Below are positions 26,762 through 34,107 of a DNA stretch of 64,000 nucleotides, piece after piece. The stretch comes from Ponticaulis sp. (lineage in GTDB: Bacteria > Pseudomonadota > Alphaproteobacteria > Caulobacterales > Hyphomonadaceae): positions 82,652 through 146,651 of the forward strand of contig NZLU01000034.1 in assembly GCA_002692725.1 (NCBI GenBank), read 5' to 3'. The notes beneath the pieces are model-generated. The model made no database searches. It was not told the origin of the DNA and saw only the letters and a program-made list of their open reading frames with translations. Numbering within the stretch: position 1 is the stretch's first letter; every line of letters starts with the position of its first letter. Made by a program: the position numbers and the translations under genes.

Positions 26762-27218
26762 CCAGTCGTTTCACCCATTCGGCATTTTGAGATGATAACA
26801 CGGCCCGGCGGGACGAGCCCTCAAAAAGGATACGCAGTGAGAGTCGATCTGAGGGGAGAAGGTCGCCAGCATGATCAGGCCATTCTATAATGGCAATATC
26901 TTGCAGTGCATCTTCGAATCCCAGCTCGAAAAGCTCTGATGGAGTGTTAACGCGGTAGAGGTCGAAATGCCAGAGTGAACATTCCGGCAGCTCATAGGTC
27001 TGCACCAGCGTATAAGTTGGGCTGGGCACCTCGGTTTCATCACCGAGCAAAGACTGGATGAGACCGCGCGCGAGCGTCGTTTTGCCTGCTCCCAGTTCGC
27101 CGTAGAGTGCGATAACATCTCCCGGGCGCAGAATACGGGCGAGTTTGGTGCCCAAACTCTTGGAATCGACCTCAGAAGGTAGAAAAACTTCAAAATCAGG
27201 GCTTGCATTCATGCTCAT
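26727..27218 (-). CDS. tsaE: tRNA t6A modification ATPase TsaE
   Basis: Small P-loop ATPase (163 residues) that powers the TsaBD complex making threonylcarbamoyl-adenosine at tRNA position 37. Walker A is LYGELGAGKTTLARG near residue 38, followed by VPSPTYTLVQTYE and LWHFDLYRV (Walker B equivalent), then IIEWPDHAGDLLP. All are family hallmarks. First gene of the leftward operon; ATG 27212 is an alternative start two residues in. The promoter region to the right contains a perfect 16-base palindrome. Confidence 0.95.
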   Translation of the reverse strand: MSMNASPDFEVFLPSEVDSKSLGTKLARILRPGDVIALYGELGAGKTTLARGLIQSLLGDETEVPSPTYTLVQTYELPECSLWHFDLYRVNTPSELFELGFEDALQDIAIIEWPDHAGDLLPSDRLSLRILFEGSSRRAVLSSQNAEWVKRLDEHFDRSGPKR

Positions 27219-27261
27219 TGACTAAGAGGAAGCATGTTTGACAGCAAGTGGCTTGAAAAAA

Positions 27262-27277
27262 ATGACGCATGCGTCAT
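27262..27277. promoter_or_regulatory. Perfect 16-bp palindrome ATGACGCATGCGTCAT
   Basis: Lies in the 86-base region between the divergent tsaE operon and the FAD-reductase gene, 28 bases from one start and 44 from the other. The two half sites are exact complements with no spacer, as expected for a dimeric repressor. I cannot name the regulator. Confidence 0.55.
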
Positions 27278-27304
27278 AAATCACATGCGCAGATCGGGTG
27301 GAGT

Positions 27305-28546
27305 ATGTCGGTGGAATCCAGTGTAGTCGTCATCGGAGCGGGACAGGCCGGGGGCCAGGCGGCAGTCTCATTGCGCCAGTTCGGGTATGAAGGCCAGATC
27401 CATCTTGTGGGTGAGGAAGCGGCGCCACCTTATCAGCGCCCACCGCTTTCAAAAGATTATCTGAAAGGCAAGCTTGAACGCGAGCGCCTCTTTCTGAAGC
27501 CGCGCCAGTTCTATGAAGATAGCAAGATCGATCTCAAAACGGGTGTAAAGGTGACGGGCATTGATCGTCACACACGCACCGTGTCTCTTAGTCAGGGGGA
27601 AGACCTCTCCTATGACAAGCTGATCTTTGCGACAGGGTCACGCGCGCGGCAATTGCCGACCCCCGGCGCTGATCTTCAGAATGTATTCGATCTGCGGACA
27701 CTGGATGATATCGGCCAGCTGAAGCCTGCCATGCAGATGGGGAATAAACTGCTCATCGTTGGGGCCGGCTATATCGGGCTTGAGGCCGCCGCCGTGGCGC
27801 GCGAATTCGACCTCGAAGTCACCGTTCTGGAAATGGCAGACCGTGTGCTGGCCCGGGTGACCTCGCCGGTAATGTCAGACTTTTATCAGCGCCTGCATGA
27901 AAGTCAGGGCGTGTCGGTTCGTACGAATTCCATGCTGAAAGAGCTCGTCGGGCGTGATGGCCGCGTGACCTATGCTGTTCTGTCGGATGGCGAGAAGATT
28001 GACTGCGATATTGTGCTGGTCGGCATTGGTATCCTGCCGAATGAAGAACTGGCCGCTGATGCTGGAATTGCGTGCAAAAGCGGTATTCTTGTCGATCGGG
28101 ATTGCCGGACAAATGATCCGGATGTTTACGCCATTGGTGATTGTGCGCACCGACCATTGGTTCATTATGGCCGCGACGGGCGTCTTGAGAGCGTGCATAA
28201 CGCAATTGAGCAGGGAAAGATTGCAGCTGCGCACATCGTTGGTAAGGACCGGCCCGCCGAAGATGTGCCATGGTTCTGGTCTGACCAATATAATATCAAG
28301 CTTCAGATTGCGGGCTTATCTCAAGGCTATGACGAGGTTGTGGTTCGGGGCGATCCGACCAGCCAGAGCTTTGCTGTTTTTTACTTTTTGGCAGGCAAAC
28401 TGATATCAGTTGACGCCGTAAATGCCCCGCCCGAATTTCTTTCCGCGAAGCGGCTGATCGCCGCGAACGCAAAAATTTCGCCAGAAAATGTTGCAGATGT
28501 CTCCGTTTCCATGAAGGAAATCATGACAGCAGCCCTGGCACGCTAG
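27305..28546 (+). CDS. NAD(P)H-dependent ferredoxin reductase (putidaredoxin reductase-like)
   Basis: A 413-residue class with FAD domain [14 protein letters not shown] at the N-terminus, [11 protein letters not shown], the ATG motif [12 protein letters not shown], the NAD domain [16 protein letters not shown], and [11 protein letters not shown] near the FAD flavin. This is the rubredoxin/putidaredoxin/adrenodoxin-type reductase family. A [2Fe-2S] ferredoxin follows 23 bases later, so the two make an NADH-to-ferredoxin chain, commonly used by P450 or Rieske oxygenases; none is in the window. The start is ATG 27305 with GGTGGAG upstream. Confidence 0.93.
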   Translation: MSVESSVVVIGAGQAGGQAAVSLRQFGYEGQIHLVGEEAAPPYQRPPLSKDYLKGKLERERLFLKPRQFYEDSKIDLKTGVKVTGIDRHTRTVSLSQGEDLSYDKLIFATGSRARQLPTPGADLQNVFDLRTLDDIGQLKPAMQMGNKLLIVGAGYIGLEAAAVAREFDLEVTVLEMADRVLARVTSPVMSDFYQRLHESQGVSVRTNSMLKELVGRDGRVTYAVLSDGEKIDCDIVLVGIGILPNEELAADAGIACKSGILVDRDCRTNDPDVYAIGDCAHRPLVHYGRDGRLESVHNAIEQGKIAAAHIVGKDRPAEDVPWFWSDQYNIKLQIAGLSQGYDEVVVRGDPTSQSFAVFYFLAGKLISVDAVNAPPEFLSAKRLIAANAKISPENVADVSVSMKEIMTAALAR

Positions 28547-28569
28547 ACCTCAGAGGAGCGCATAAGACT

Positions 28570-28890
28570 ATGGTGAAAATCACTTATATCGATCACGAAG
28601 GCACCAGCCGCGACGTGGATGCAAAGGTTGGCGAAAGCGTGATGGAAGCTGCCATCCGTAACAATATTCCCGGAATCGATGCCGATTGCGGCGGCGCGTG
28701 TGCCTGCGCAACCTGCCATGTCTATGTCGATGAAGCCTTCCTGCCAAAAACCGGTGAACAGGAAGCCATGGAACAATCCATGCTGGATTTTGCGGATGGT
28801 GTTCAGGACAATTCACGTTTGTCGTGTCAGATTCAGGTCAGTGATGAACTGGAAGGCCTGACGGTTACGACACCGGAAAGCCAGCACTAA
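28570..28890 (+). CDS. [2Fe-2S] ferredoxin, adrenodoxin type
   Basis: A 106-residue electron carrier. The cluster ligands follow the adrenodoxin/ISC spacing: Cys in [15 protein letters not shown] (C-x5-C-x2-C) and the fourth in RLSCQIQ. It lacks the plant-type spacing. Ribosome site GAGGAG 11 bases before the ATG. Directly follows the reductase and presumably accepts its electrons. Confidence 0.95.
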   Translation: MVKITYIDHEGTSRDVDAKVGESVMEAAIRNNIPGIDADCGGACACATCHVYVDEAFLPKTGEQEAMEQSMLDFADGVQDNSRLSCQIQVSDELEGLTVTTPESQH

Positions 28891-29194
28891 GCACGGCATA
28901 GTCTGCATCAGCGGCATGGCTCTGTCCTTCGGGGCCTTGCCGCCCGTGGACGTCCTCAAGAATTCAAGTAAACACATTCAAATCGCTGATGATCAGGAGA
29001 CAAACTGTCTTCTGGTCATGCTTCTATTTATTAACGCGTCCATAATTCAAAAGTTATTGAAATAAAATATGATTTTTTACTCTTTGGTTTCAAATAATTG
29101 AACCTTCCATCGAGCTGTGCGTTGACTGCTGGAATAGTCAGTCATCGGCCTATTTCAGGTTAAAGACATTGTAAGCGTAATCGACGGAGTTTTC
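28891..29194. other. 304-bp AT-rich intergenic region before the LacI gene
   Basis: No coding signal seen. Bases 28970-29110 are much richer in A/T than the surroundings. Contains TTGACT at 29122 as a possible -35, an inverted repeat TGACT-N8-AGTCA (29123-29140), and TGTAAGCG at 29170, half of a typical LacI-family operator with the central CG. These suggest autoregulation of the downstream regulator. No terminator after the ferredoxin gene was found. Confidence 0.4.
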
Positions 29195-30244
29195 GTGGCC
29201 AGGTCCCGATCTATAACAATTAAAGAAGTTGCCGAGCTCGCCGAAGTTTCACAAATGACTGTCTCTCGGGTGCTCAATCAGTCAGATGCAGTTCGAGAGG
29301 AAACCCGCAAACGGGTTCAGGACGCGATCCGACAACTGAACTACAGACCCAATCTGATGGCGCGAAATCTGGCGCGCGGGAAGTCCCTGCTCCTGGGTGT
29401 TCTTTATCAGAACTCCAGCTCAGCTTATCTCGGCGAAATGATGGTGACGGCCCTGAAAACCTGCCGCCAGGAAGGCCATCATCTAGTGTTGGAAGATATG
29501 CCCCAGTCAGAAGATGGCAGCATTCAGCCGCAGGCGATAGCCGATCGGCTGGCGCTCGTCGGGCTGGATGGCTTGATTGTCACGCCGCTGCTCGCGCGGA
29601 CGTCGGAACTGATCGACACGCTGGCTGAGCAAATCCCGCAAATGGTTGTGCTCGGCACGAACAATCTGAACTCCGGTATTACCCGAATCAGCTTTGATGA
29701 TTTTTCCGGGGCGAAAAAGCTCACAGAGGCGCTGATCAACAAAGGGCATAAGCGAATTGCGTTCCTGTCAGGACATGCGGACTGCCCCGCCTCGATCGCC
29801 CGGAGAGACGGATTTGAGGCTGCGATGGCGGATGCGGGCCTGAAAATGACTTCAGACCTGATGATTGAAGGCGAGTACAATTTGGAAACCGGCATGGCCG
29901 CCGGCGACAAACTGCTCAGCCAGTCCAAGCGTCCGACAGCGGTTTTCTGCGCCAATGATGATATGGCAGCCGGGGTTCAGCTGGCGGCACACCGGAAGGG
30001 ATTGAAACTGCCGGACGATTTGTCTGTTGCGGGCTTTGATGATACCGCCATCGCCAATCTGGTCTGGCCGCAGATCACGACTGTACGCCAGCCGATTGGA
30101 CGGATGACGCAGATTGCCGTTGAAACTCTGTCTAAGGGTAGTTTCCCATCCGACCTTGAAGGCGCGGCCATGCTGAGCATGAACCATCTTCAGATTACCG
30201 ATGTGGAGCTGATTGAACGGGACAGCGTTGCCAGCCCAAAATAA
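29195..30244 (+). CDS. LacI-family transcriptional regulator
   Basis: A 349-residue repressor. The N-terminal helix-turn-helix is TIKEVAELAEVSQMTVSRVLN with the hinge helix YRPNLMARNLARGKS; the remaining residues form the periplasmic-binding-protein-like effector domain (LLGVLYQNSSS, FSGAKKLTEALINKGHKRIAFLSG, AVFCANDDMAAG). The start is GTG 29195 with ACGGAG upstream. It precedes mmsA by 100 bases in the same direction and may control it, although LacI proteins more often sense sugars. Confidence 0.93.
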   Translation: MARSRSITIKEVAELAEVSQMTVSRVLNQSDAVREETRKRVQDAIRQLNYRPNLMARNLARGKSLLLGVLYQNSSSAYLGEMMVTALKTCRQEGHHLVLEDMPQSEDGSIQPQAIADRLALVGLDGLIVTPLLARTSELIDTLAEQIPQMVVLGTNNLNSGITRISFDDFSGAKKLTEALINKGHKRIAFLSGHADCPASIARRDGFEAAMADAGLKMTSDLMIEGEYNLETGMAAGDKLLSQSKRPTAVFCANDDMAAGVQLAAHRKGLKLPDDLSVAGFDDTAIANLVWPQITTVRQPIGRMTQIAVETLSKGSFPSDLEGAAMLSMNHLQITDVELIERDSVASPK

Positions 30245-30296
30245 TCCGGGGTATCAGGCAAAAAATTCTGCATTCGTCGCAGACTCTGGTTTTTGA

Positions 30297-30323
30297 CTTC
30301 GATATGTCTGCTAAGCATCGAAG
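30297..30323. promoter_or_regulatory. Inverted repeat CTTCGAT-N13-ATCGAAG upstream of mmsA
   Basis: Seven-base perfect half sites flank 13 bases, overlapping a TTGACT (30293-30298) and just before a TATAAT at 30326 and the strong AGGAGG ribosome site at 30333. Possible operator for mmsA; the regulator is unknown. Confidence 0.4.
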
Positions 30324-30344
30324 AATATAATCAGGAGGCCCCAA

Positions 30345-31841
30345 ATGCGAACAGTCACTCATTTCGTCGACGGAGAAAGCTTCGCCGGGCATTCCGGTCA
30401 GCTTGGTGACATCTACAATCCCAATACGGGCGAGGTGCAGGCACAGGTCGCGCTGGCCGGCCCACAGGATGTGGCCATTGCCGTTGACGCGGCTGAAGCG
30501 GCATTTCCGGCCTGGTCGGCGACCAACCCGCAGCGCCGCGCGCGGGTGATGTTTGAGTTCAAGCGCCTTCTTGAAAATCACATGGATGAGCTGGCAGAGC
30601 TGCTTTCTTCCGAACATGGCAAGGTGATTGCCGATTCCAAAGGCGATATTCAGCGCGGCATTGATGTGGTGGAGTTTGCCTGTGGCATCCCGCATCTGCA
30701 AAAAGGTGAATATACGGAAGGCGCGGGTCCGGGCATTGATGTCTTCTCCATGCGCCAGCCTTTAGGTGTGTGCGCAGGCATTACGCCATTCAACTTTCCG
30801 GCCATGATCCCGTGCTGGATGTCAGCTGTGGCGATCGCGTGCGGGAACACCTTCATCCTCAAGCCATCCGAAAAAGACCCGAGCGTGCCCGTGCGTCTGG
30901 CAGAGCTGTTCATGGAAGCGGGCGGGCCTCCGGGCGTGCTCAATGTGGTGCATGGCGACAAGGTGGCGGTGGATACCATTGTCGAGCACCCTGATATCAA
31001 GGCCGTCAGCTTTGTCGGCTCGTCTGACATCGCCCAATACGTTTACTCGCGCGGCACGGCGACCGGCAAGCGTGTGCAGGCCATGGGCGGGGCGAAAAAC
31101 CACGGCATCATCATGCCCGACTGCAATATGGAGCAGGCTGTGAAAGACATTGTTGGCGCAGCCTATGGTTCGGCTGGCGAACGATGTATGGCTCTGCCTG
31201 TGGCGGTGACGGTCGGCCAGAAGACGGGCGATGAGTTCGTTGAGCGCATGCTGGATGCGGCTTCCAATCTGAAAGTCGGCATCTCCACTGACGCGGACGC
31301 GCATTACGGGCCTGTCGTCTCTGCGGCGCACAAGGCGAAGGTGGAAGACTATATCCGCATTGGTGTGGAAGAGGGCGCGGAGCTGAAGCTCGATGGCCGG
31401 AACCACACTCTGCAGGGTTATGAAAACGGCTATTTCATCGGGCCAAGCCTGTTCGACCATGTGAAGCCGGGCATGCGCACCTATAAGGAAGAGATTTTCG
31501 GGCCTGTGCTACAGGTGGTGCGCGCTGAAACGCTCGAAGAGGCGGCGGCCCTGCCATCAAAGCACCAGTACGGAAATGGCGTGGCGATCTTTACCTCAAA
31601 TGGCCGTGCGGCGCGCGAATTTGCGGCGCAGGTGAATGTCGGCATGGTGGGTATCAACGTGCCCATCCCGGTGCCGGTCTCCTACCATTCTTTTGGCGGT
31701 TGGAAGCGGTCTGCCTTTGGTGACCACAACCAGCATGGCGCGGAAGGCGTGCGGTTCTGGACCAAAGTGAAAACGGTGACCCAACGCTGGCCTGAAGGTG
31801 ATATCGGCGATCAGGCCTTCATCATTCCGACCATGGGGTGA
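30345..31841 (+). CDS. mmsA: CoA-acylating methylmalonate-semialdehyde dehydrogenase
   Basis: A 498-residue aldehyde dehydrogenase that converts (methyl)malonate semialdehyde to propionyl- or acetyl-CoA in valine and pyrimidine breakdown. Catalytic Cys lies in GSAGERCMALPVAV, a family-specific motif; the NAD-binding SFVGSSDIAQYVYSR and PFNFPAMIPCWM are also diagnostic of MmsA rather than other ALDHs. AGGAGG six bases before ATG gives a strong start. It is followed by a short membrane protein gene overlapping its stop, then mmsB. Confidence 0.96.
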   Translation: MRTVTHFVDGESFAGHSGQLGDIYNPNTGEVQAQVALAGPQDVAIAVDAAEAAFPAWSATNPQRRARVMFEFKRLLENHMDELAELLSSEHGKVIADSKGDIQRGIDVVEFACGIPHLQKGEYTEGAGPGIDVFSMRQPLGVCAGITPFNFPAMIPCWMSAVAIACGNTFILKPSEKDPSVPVRLAELFMEAGGPPGVLNVVHGDKVAVDTIVEHPDIKAVSFVGSSDIAQYVYSRGTATGKRVQAMGGAKNHGIIMPDCNMEQAVKDIVGAAYGSAGERCMALPVAVTVGQKTGDEFVERMLDAASNLKVGISTDADAHYGPVVSAAHKAKVEDYIRIGVEEGAELKLDGRNHTLQGYENGYFIGPSLFDHVKPGMRTYKEEIFGPVLQVVRAETLEEAAALPSKHQYGNGVAIFTSNGRAAREFAAQVNVGMVGINVPIPVPVSYHSFGGWKRSAFGDHNQHGAEGVRFWTKVKTVTQRWPEGDIGDQAFIIPTMG

Positions 31842-32137
31842 GCGATTTGAAGATCAGGCACACACTCGGCTGGATGGCGATTGGGCTGGGGCTGACGATT
31901 GGTCTCCTTGTGTCGGTACTCGCTGTCCCTTCGTTCTTTCAGCAGGATCGATGTATGGACAATGGCGGCATCTGGGTCGGGACGCCTGCGCGCTGTGTTT
32001 GTTCCTATGCGGATCTCGCCTTACGAAAGGACAACCCTTCCGAGCTTCAGGTTCAGCGCAGAGCCTTCTGCGACGCGAAACCCAATGGCAGTATGTGGAA
32101 TCAGGAAGATGTCGAAGCATATCGGAGTTTGAGGTGA
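31838..32137 (+). CDS. Small membrane protein between mmsA and mmsB
   Basis: About 99 residues with one transmembrane helix (residues ~11-32) and a short extracytoplasmic tail with four cysteines (DRC, ARCVC, AFC). The start is probably GTG 31838, overlapping the mmsA stop by four bases (GTGA), which implies coupling; TTG at 31847 is an alternative. I do not recognise it. It could be unrelated to valine degradation. Confidence 0.6.
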   Translation: MSDLKIRHTLGWMAIGLGLTIGLLVSVLAVPSFFQQDRCMDNGGIWVGTPARCVCSYADLALRKDNPSELQVQRRAFCDAKPNGSMWNQEDVEAYRSLR

Positions 32138-32148
32138 GGTTAGGGTAG

Positions 32149-32294
32149 GTCGGTTCAAAGCCGGACGTGATCCGGCTGGAACCGACACTTCGTGCCAAAG
32201 TGTTGCGCCGCCCCGGCGTTCGTCGCCGGGGACTATCTCCTGATCTCGCAAGCTGAGAAGGCGGGAGTTGGTTCCCAGGAACACGCCTTGGGAA
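32149..32294. repeat. Array of stem-loops between the small membrane gene and mmsB
   Basis: About 145 bases hold at least four consecutive inverted repeats. First: GTCGGTTC (32149) with GAACCGAC (32179), enclosing AGCCGGA/TCCGGCT. Second: ACACTT/AAGTGT (32185-32203). Third: CCCCGGCG/CGCCGGGG (32211-32231) with a TTCGT loop. Fourth: CTCC..TCTC/GAGA..GGAG (32237-32267). A further GTTCC/GGAAC at 32271-32282 follows. There is no T run, so these are not simple terminators. They look like a repeat element or structured leader RNA of mmsB. Confidence 0.65.
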
Positions 32295-32330
32295 GTCGCT
32301 GTAGATAGACCGACAGAAAGAGAGAACCAC

Positions 32331-33221
32331 ATGACCAAAATCGCATTTATCGGCCTTGGAAATATGGGCTCGGGCATGTGTGTGAATCTGGCGAAGGCCG
32401 GGTTTGACGTTATGGCGTTTGACCTCAATCGCGACGCCGTGAAGGCAGTCGCGGAGAAGGGCGTAAAACCTGCGAGCGCGCTTGGCGACGCTGTGGTGAA
32501 TGCTGATGTGGTGGTGAGCATGCTGCCTGCCGGGAAACACGTCCACGCCGTCTATTTCGACACAGATGGCGTGGCCGATCAGGCTAAGCCTGGCACCTTG
32601 TTTCTCGATTGCTCAACCATCTCGGTTGAAGAGGCGCGCGAGGCAGCGGCAAAGGCCGAGGCGGCAGGCTTCATATATATGGATGCGCCGGTTTCAGGTG
32701 GCACAGCCGCGGCGGATGCGGGCACGCTGACCTTTATGGTGGGCGGTGCGGCGGAGGGATATGAGCGCGGCAAACCAATCCTCGATGCCATGGGCAAGAA
32801 TGTGTTTCACGCAGGTGGGTCAGGTAATGGCCAGGCCGCCAAGATTGCCAACAACATGCTGCTTGCCATCTCTATGATCGGCACATGCGAGGCGTTCAAT
32901 CTGGCGGAAAAGCTGGGCCTCGATGCGCAGACCTTTTACGATATTTCCTCCACGGCATCAGGTCAGTGCTGGTCCATGACGAGTTATTGTCCGGCGCCGG
33001 GGCCTGTGCCTGCCGCGCCAAGCAATCGCGACTATCAACCGGGCTTTGCCGTAGCCATGATGCTGAAGGATTTAAAGCTCGCCATGGGCGCGGCGGAGGC
33101 TGCGGGAGCAGAGACGCCTTTGGGGTATCATGCTGAAGAGATTTACACCGCGCTTTCGGAGGCGGGTCATGACGGGTTGGATTTCTCTGGCGTGATGAAG
33201 CGGATCAAAGGCGAGATCTGA
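32331..33221 (+). CDS. mmsB: 3-hydroxyisobutyrate dehydrogenase
   Basis: NAD-dependent beta-hydroxyacid dehydrogenase, 296 residues, oxidising 3-hydroxyisobutyrate in valine catabolism, the step before MmsA. Rossmann motif FIGLGNMGSGM is at residues 6-16, substrate motif MDAPVSGGTAAADAGTL, and catalytic Lys in GNGQAAKIANNMLL. The start is ATG 32331 after AGAGAGAA; a frame extends upstream through the hairpin region but has no ribosome site. Confidence 0.95.
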   Translation: MTKIAFIGLGNMGSGMCVNLAKAGFDVMAFDLNRDAVKAVAEKGVKPASALGDAVVNADVVVSMLPAGKHVHAVYFDTDGVADQAKPGTLFLDCSTISVEEAREAAAKAEAAGFIYMDAPVSGGTAAADAGTLTFMVGGAAEGYERGKPILDAMGKNVFHAGGSGNGQAAKIANNMLLAISMIGTCEAFNLAEKLGLDAQTFYDISSTASGQCWSMTSYCPAPGPVPAAPSNRDYQPGFAVAMMLKDLKLAMGAAEAAGAETPLGYHAEEIYTALSEAGHDGLDFSGVMKRIKGEI

Positions 33222-33222
33222 A

Positions 33223-33247
33223 GGAACTTCCGTCCGGACGGAACGTA
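33223..33247 (+). promoter_or_regulatory. EcfG-like promoter containing a 16-bp palindrome
   Basis: GGAAC at 33223, exactly 16 bases, CGTA at 33244; the 16-base spacer is itself the perfect palindrome TTCCGTCCGGACGGAA (33228-33243). One mismatch to EcfG (CGTT). It lies 33 bases before the first Kazal gene and just after mmsB. It could be an operator-overlapped promoter or a hairpin. Confidence 0.4.
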
Positions 33248-33280
33248 GGATAAGCTCAGCTGAAAATCCGGGAGACCCCT

Positions 33281-33706
33281 ATGCCGCGCCTGTTTACGCT
33301 CATCGCTATTGTTACACTGGGCCTGATCGCGGCTTGCGCGGTTGAACCGTATAAAGACCGGTATCCGGATGGTAATTATCCGCCACCTCCGGGCCAGACT
33401 TACCCACCCCCGCCGCCTGGGCAGAGCTATCCACCTGGTCGTCCGATCGCGGATGACGGACAGGCGTGCGGCGGCATTGCCGGGGTTCAATGCGGCAATC
33501 CGAACTCCTATTGCAAGAATGATTACAATGCCTGCGGCGCAGCCGATCAGATGGGCTATTGCGCACCACGGCCGGACATGTGCACCCGGGAATACCGGCC
33601 TGTGTGTGGGTGTGATGGCCAGACCTATGGCAATGCCTGCACGGCGGCCTCAGCCGGGGTGAGCGTGGTTCACGATGGCGAGTGCGGGTCAAGCGGTCGA
33701 TACTGA
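33281..33706 (+). CDS. Kazal-type protease-inhibitor lipoprotein (first of a tandem pair)
   Basis: A 141-residue lipoprotein with signal ending LIAAC. After a Pro/Tyr/Gly-rich linker comes a Cys-rich module ([21 protein letters not shown]) and then a Kazal domain: [20 protein letters not shown] followed by a final GEC. The reactive-loop residue P1, two after the second Kazal cysteine, is Arg, which in eukaryotic Kazal proteins favours trypsin-like targets. Likely held in the outer or inner membrane facing the periplasm or outside. Good GGGAG ribosome site. Confidence 0.85.
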   Translation: MPRLFTLIAIVTLGLIAACAVEPYKDRYPDGNYPPPPGQTYPPPPPGQSYPPGRPIADDGQACGGIAGVQCGNPNSYCKNDYNACGAADQMGYCAPRPDMCTREYRPVCGCDGQTYGNACTAASAGVSVVHDGECGSSGRY

Positions 33707-33741
33707 CCGGCACCGGACCATCAAATTTCGGGGGAGTGAAC

Positions 33742-34107
33742 ATGCAGAAGTTCAAATTGTATCTGATGGCGATGTGCCTGGGGCTTCTGGCCGCGTGTGC
33801 TGGTGAGCCGTCCTCAACGGGCCCTGAGCCAATGCCTGATCCGGTGACAAGCCGACCCATGGCGCAGGACGGCGAAATGTGCGGTGGCATCGCTGCCATT
33901 CAGTGCGCCAATCCACGATCTTACTGCGCGACGCATAGTTTCTCCTGCGGGGCAGGCGACCAGTCGGGGGTGTGTCAGGCGAAACCTGAAATCTGCACAA
34001 TGGAATACATGCCGGTGTGCGGGTGTGATGGCAAAACCTATTCCAATTTCTGTCACGCGGCGTCAGCGGGCGTGAATGCGGCCCATCAGGGCGCGTGCGA
34101 AGGTTAG
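33742..34107 (+). CDS. Kazal-type protease-inhibitor lipoprotein (second of the pair)
   Basis: A 121-residue paralog of the previous gene: signal ending GLLAAC, short Pro-rich linker, the same Cys module ([19 protein letters not shown]) and a Kazal domain [20 protein letters not shown] ending GAC. Here the P1 position is Met, predicting chymotrypsin/elastase/subtilisin-type targets. It starts at ATG 33742 after GGGGGAG, 35 bases downstream of the first. Its stop abuts the converging GMC gene with no spacer. Confidence 0.85.
   Translation: MQKFKLYLMAMCLGLLAACAGEPSSTGPEPMPDPVTSRPMAQDGEMCGGIAAIQCANPRSYCATHSFSCGAGDQSGVCQAKPEICTMEYMPVCGCDGKTYSNFCHAASAGVNAAHQGACEG

Noticed and set aside
31854..32546. 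230-codon minus-strand frame across the hairpin region and the start of mmsB
   Set aside because: It runs antisense through mmsB and the small membrane protein gene, is Arg/Ser/Pro-rich, and has no recognisable domain or ribosome site.
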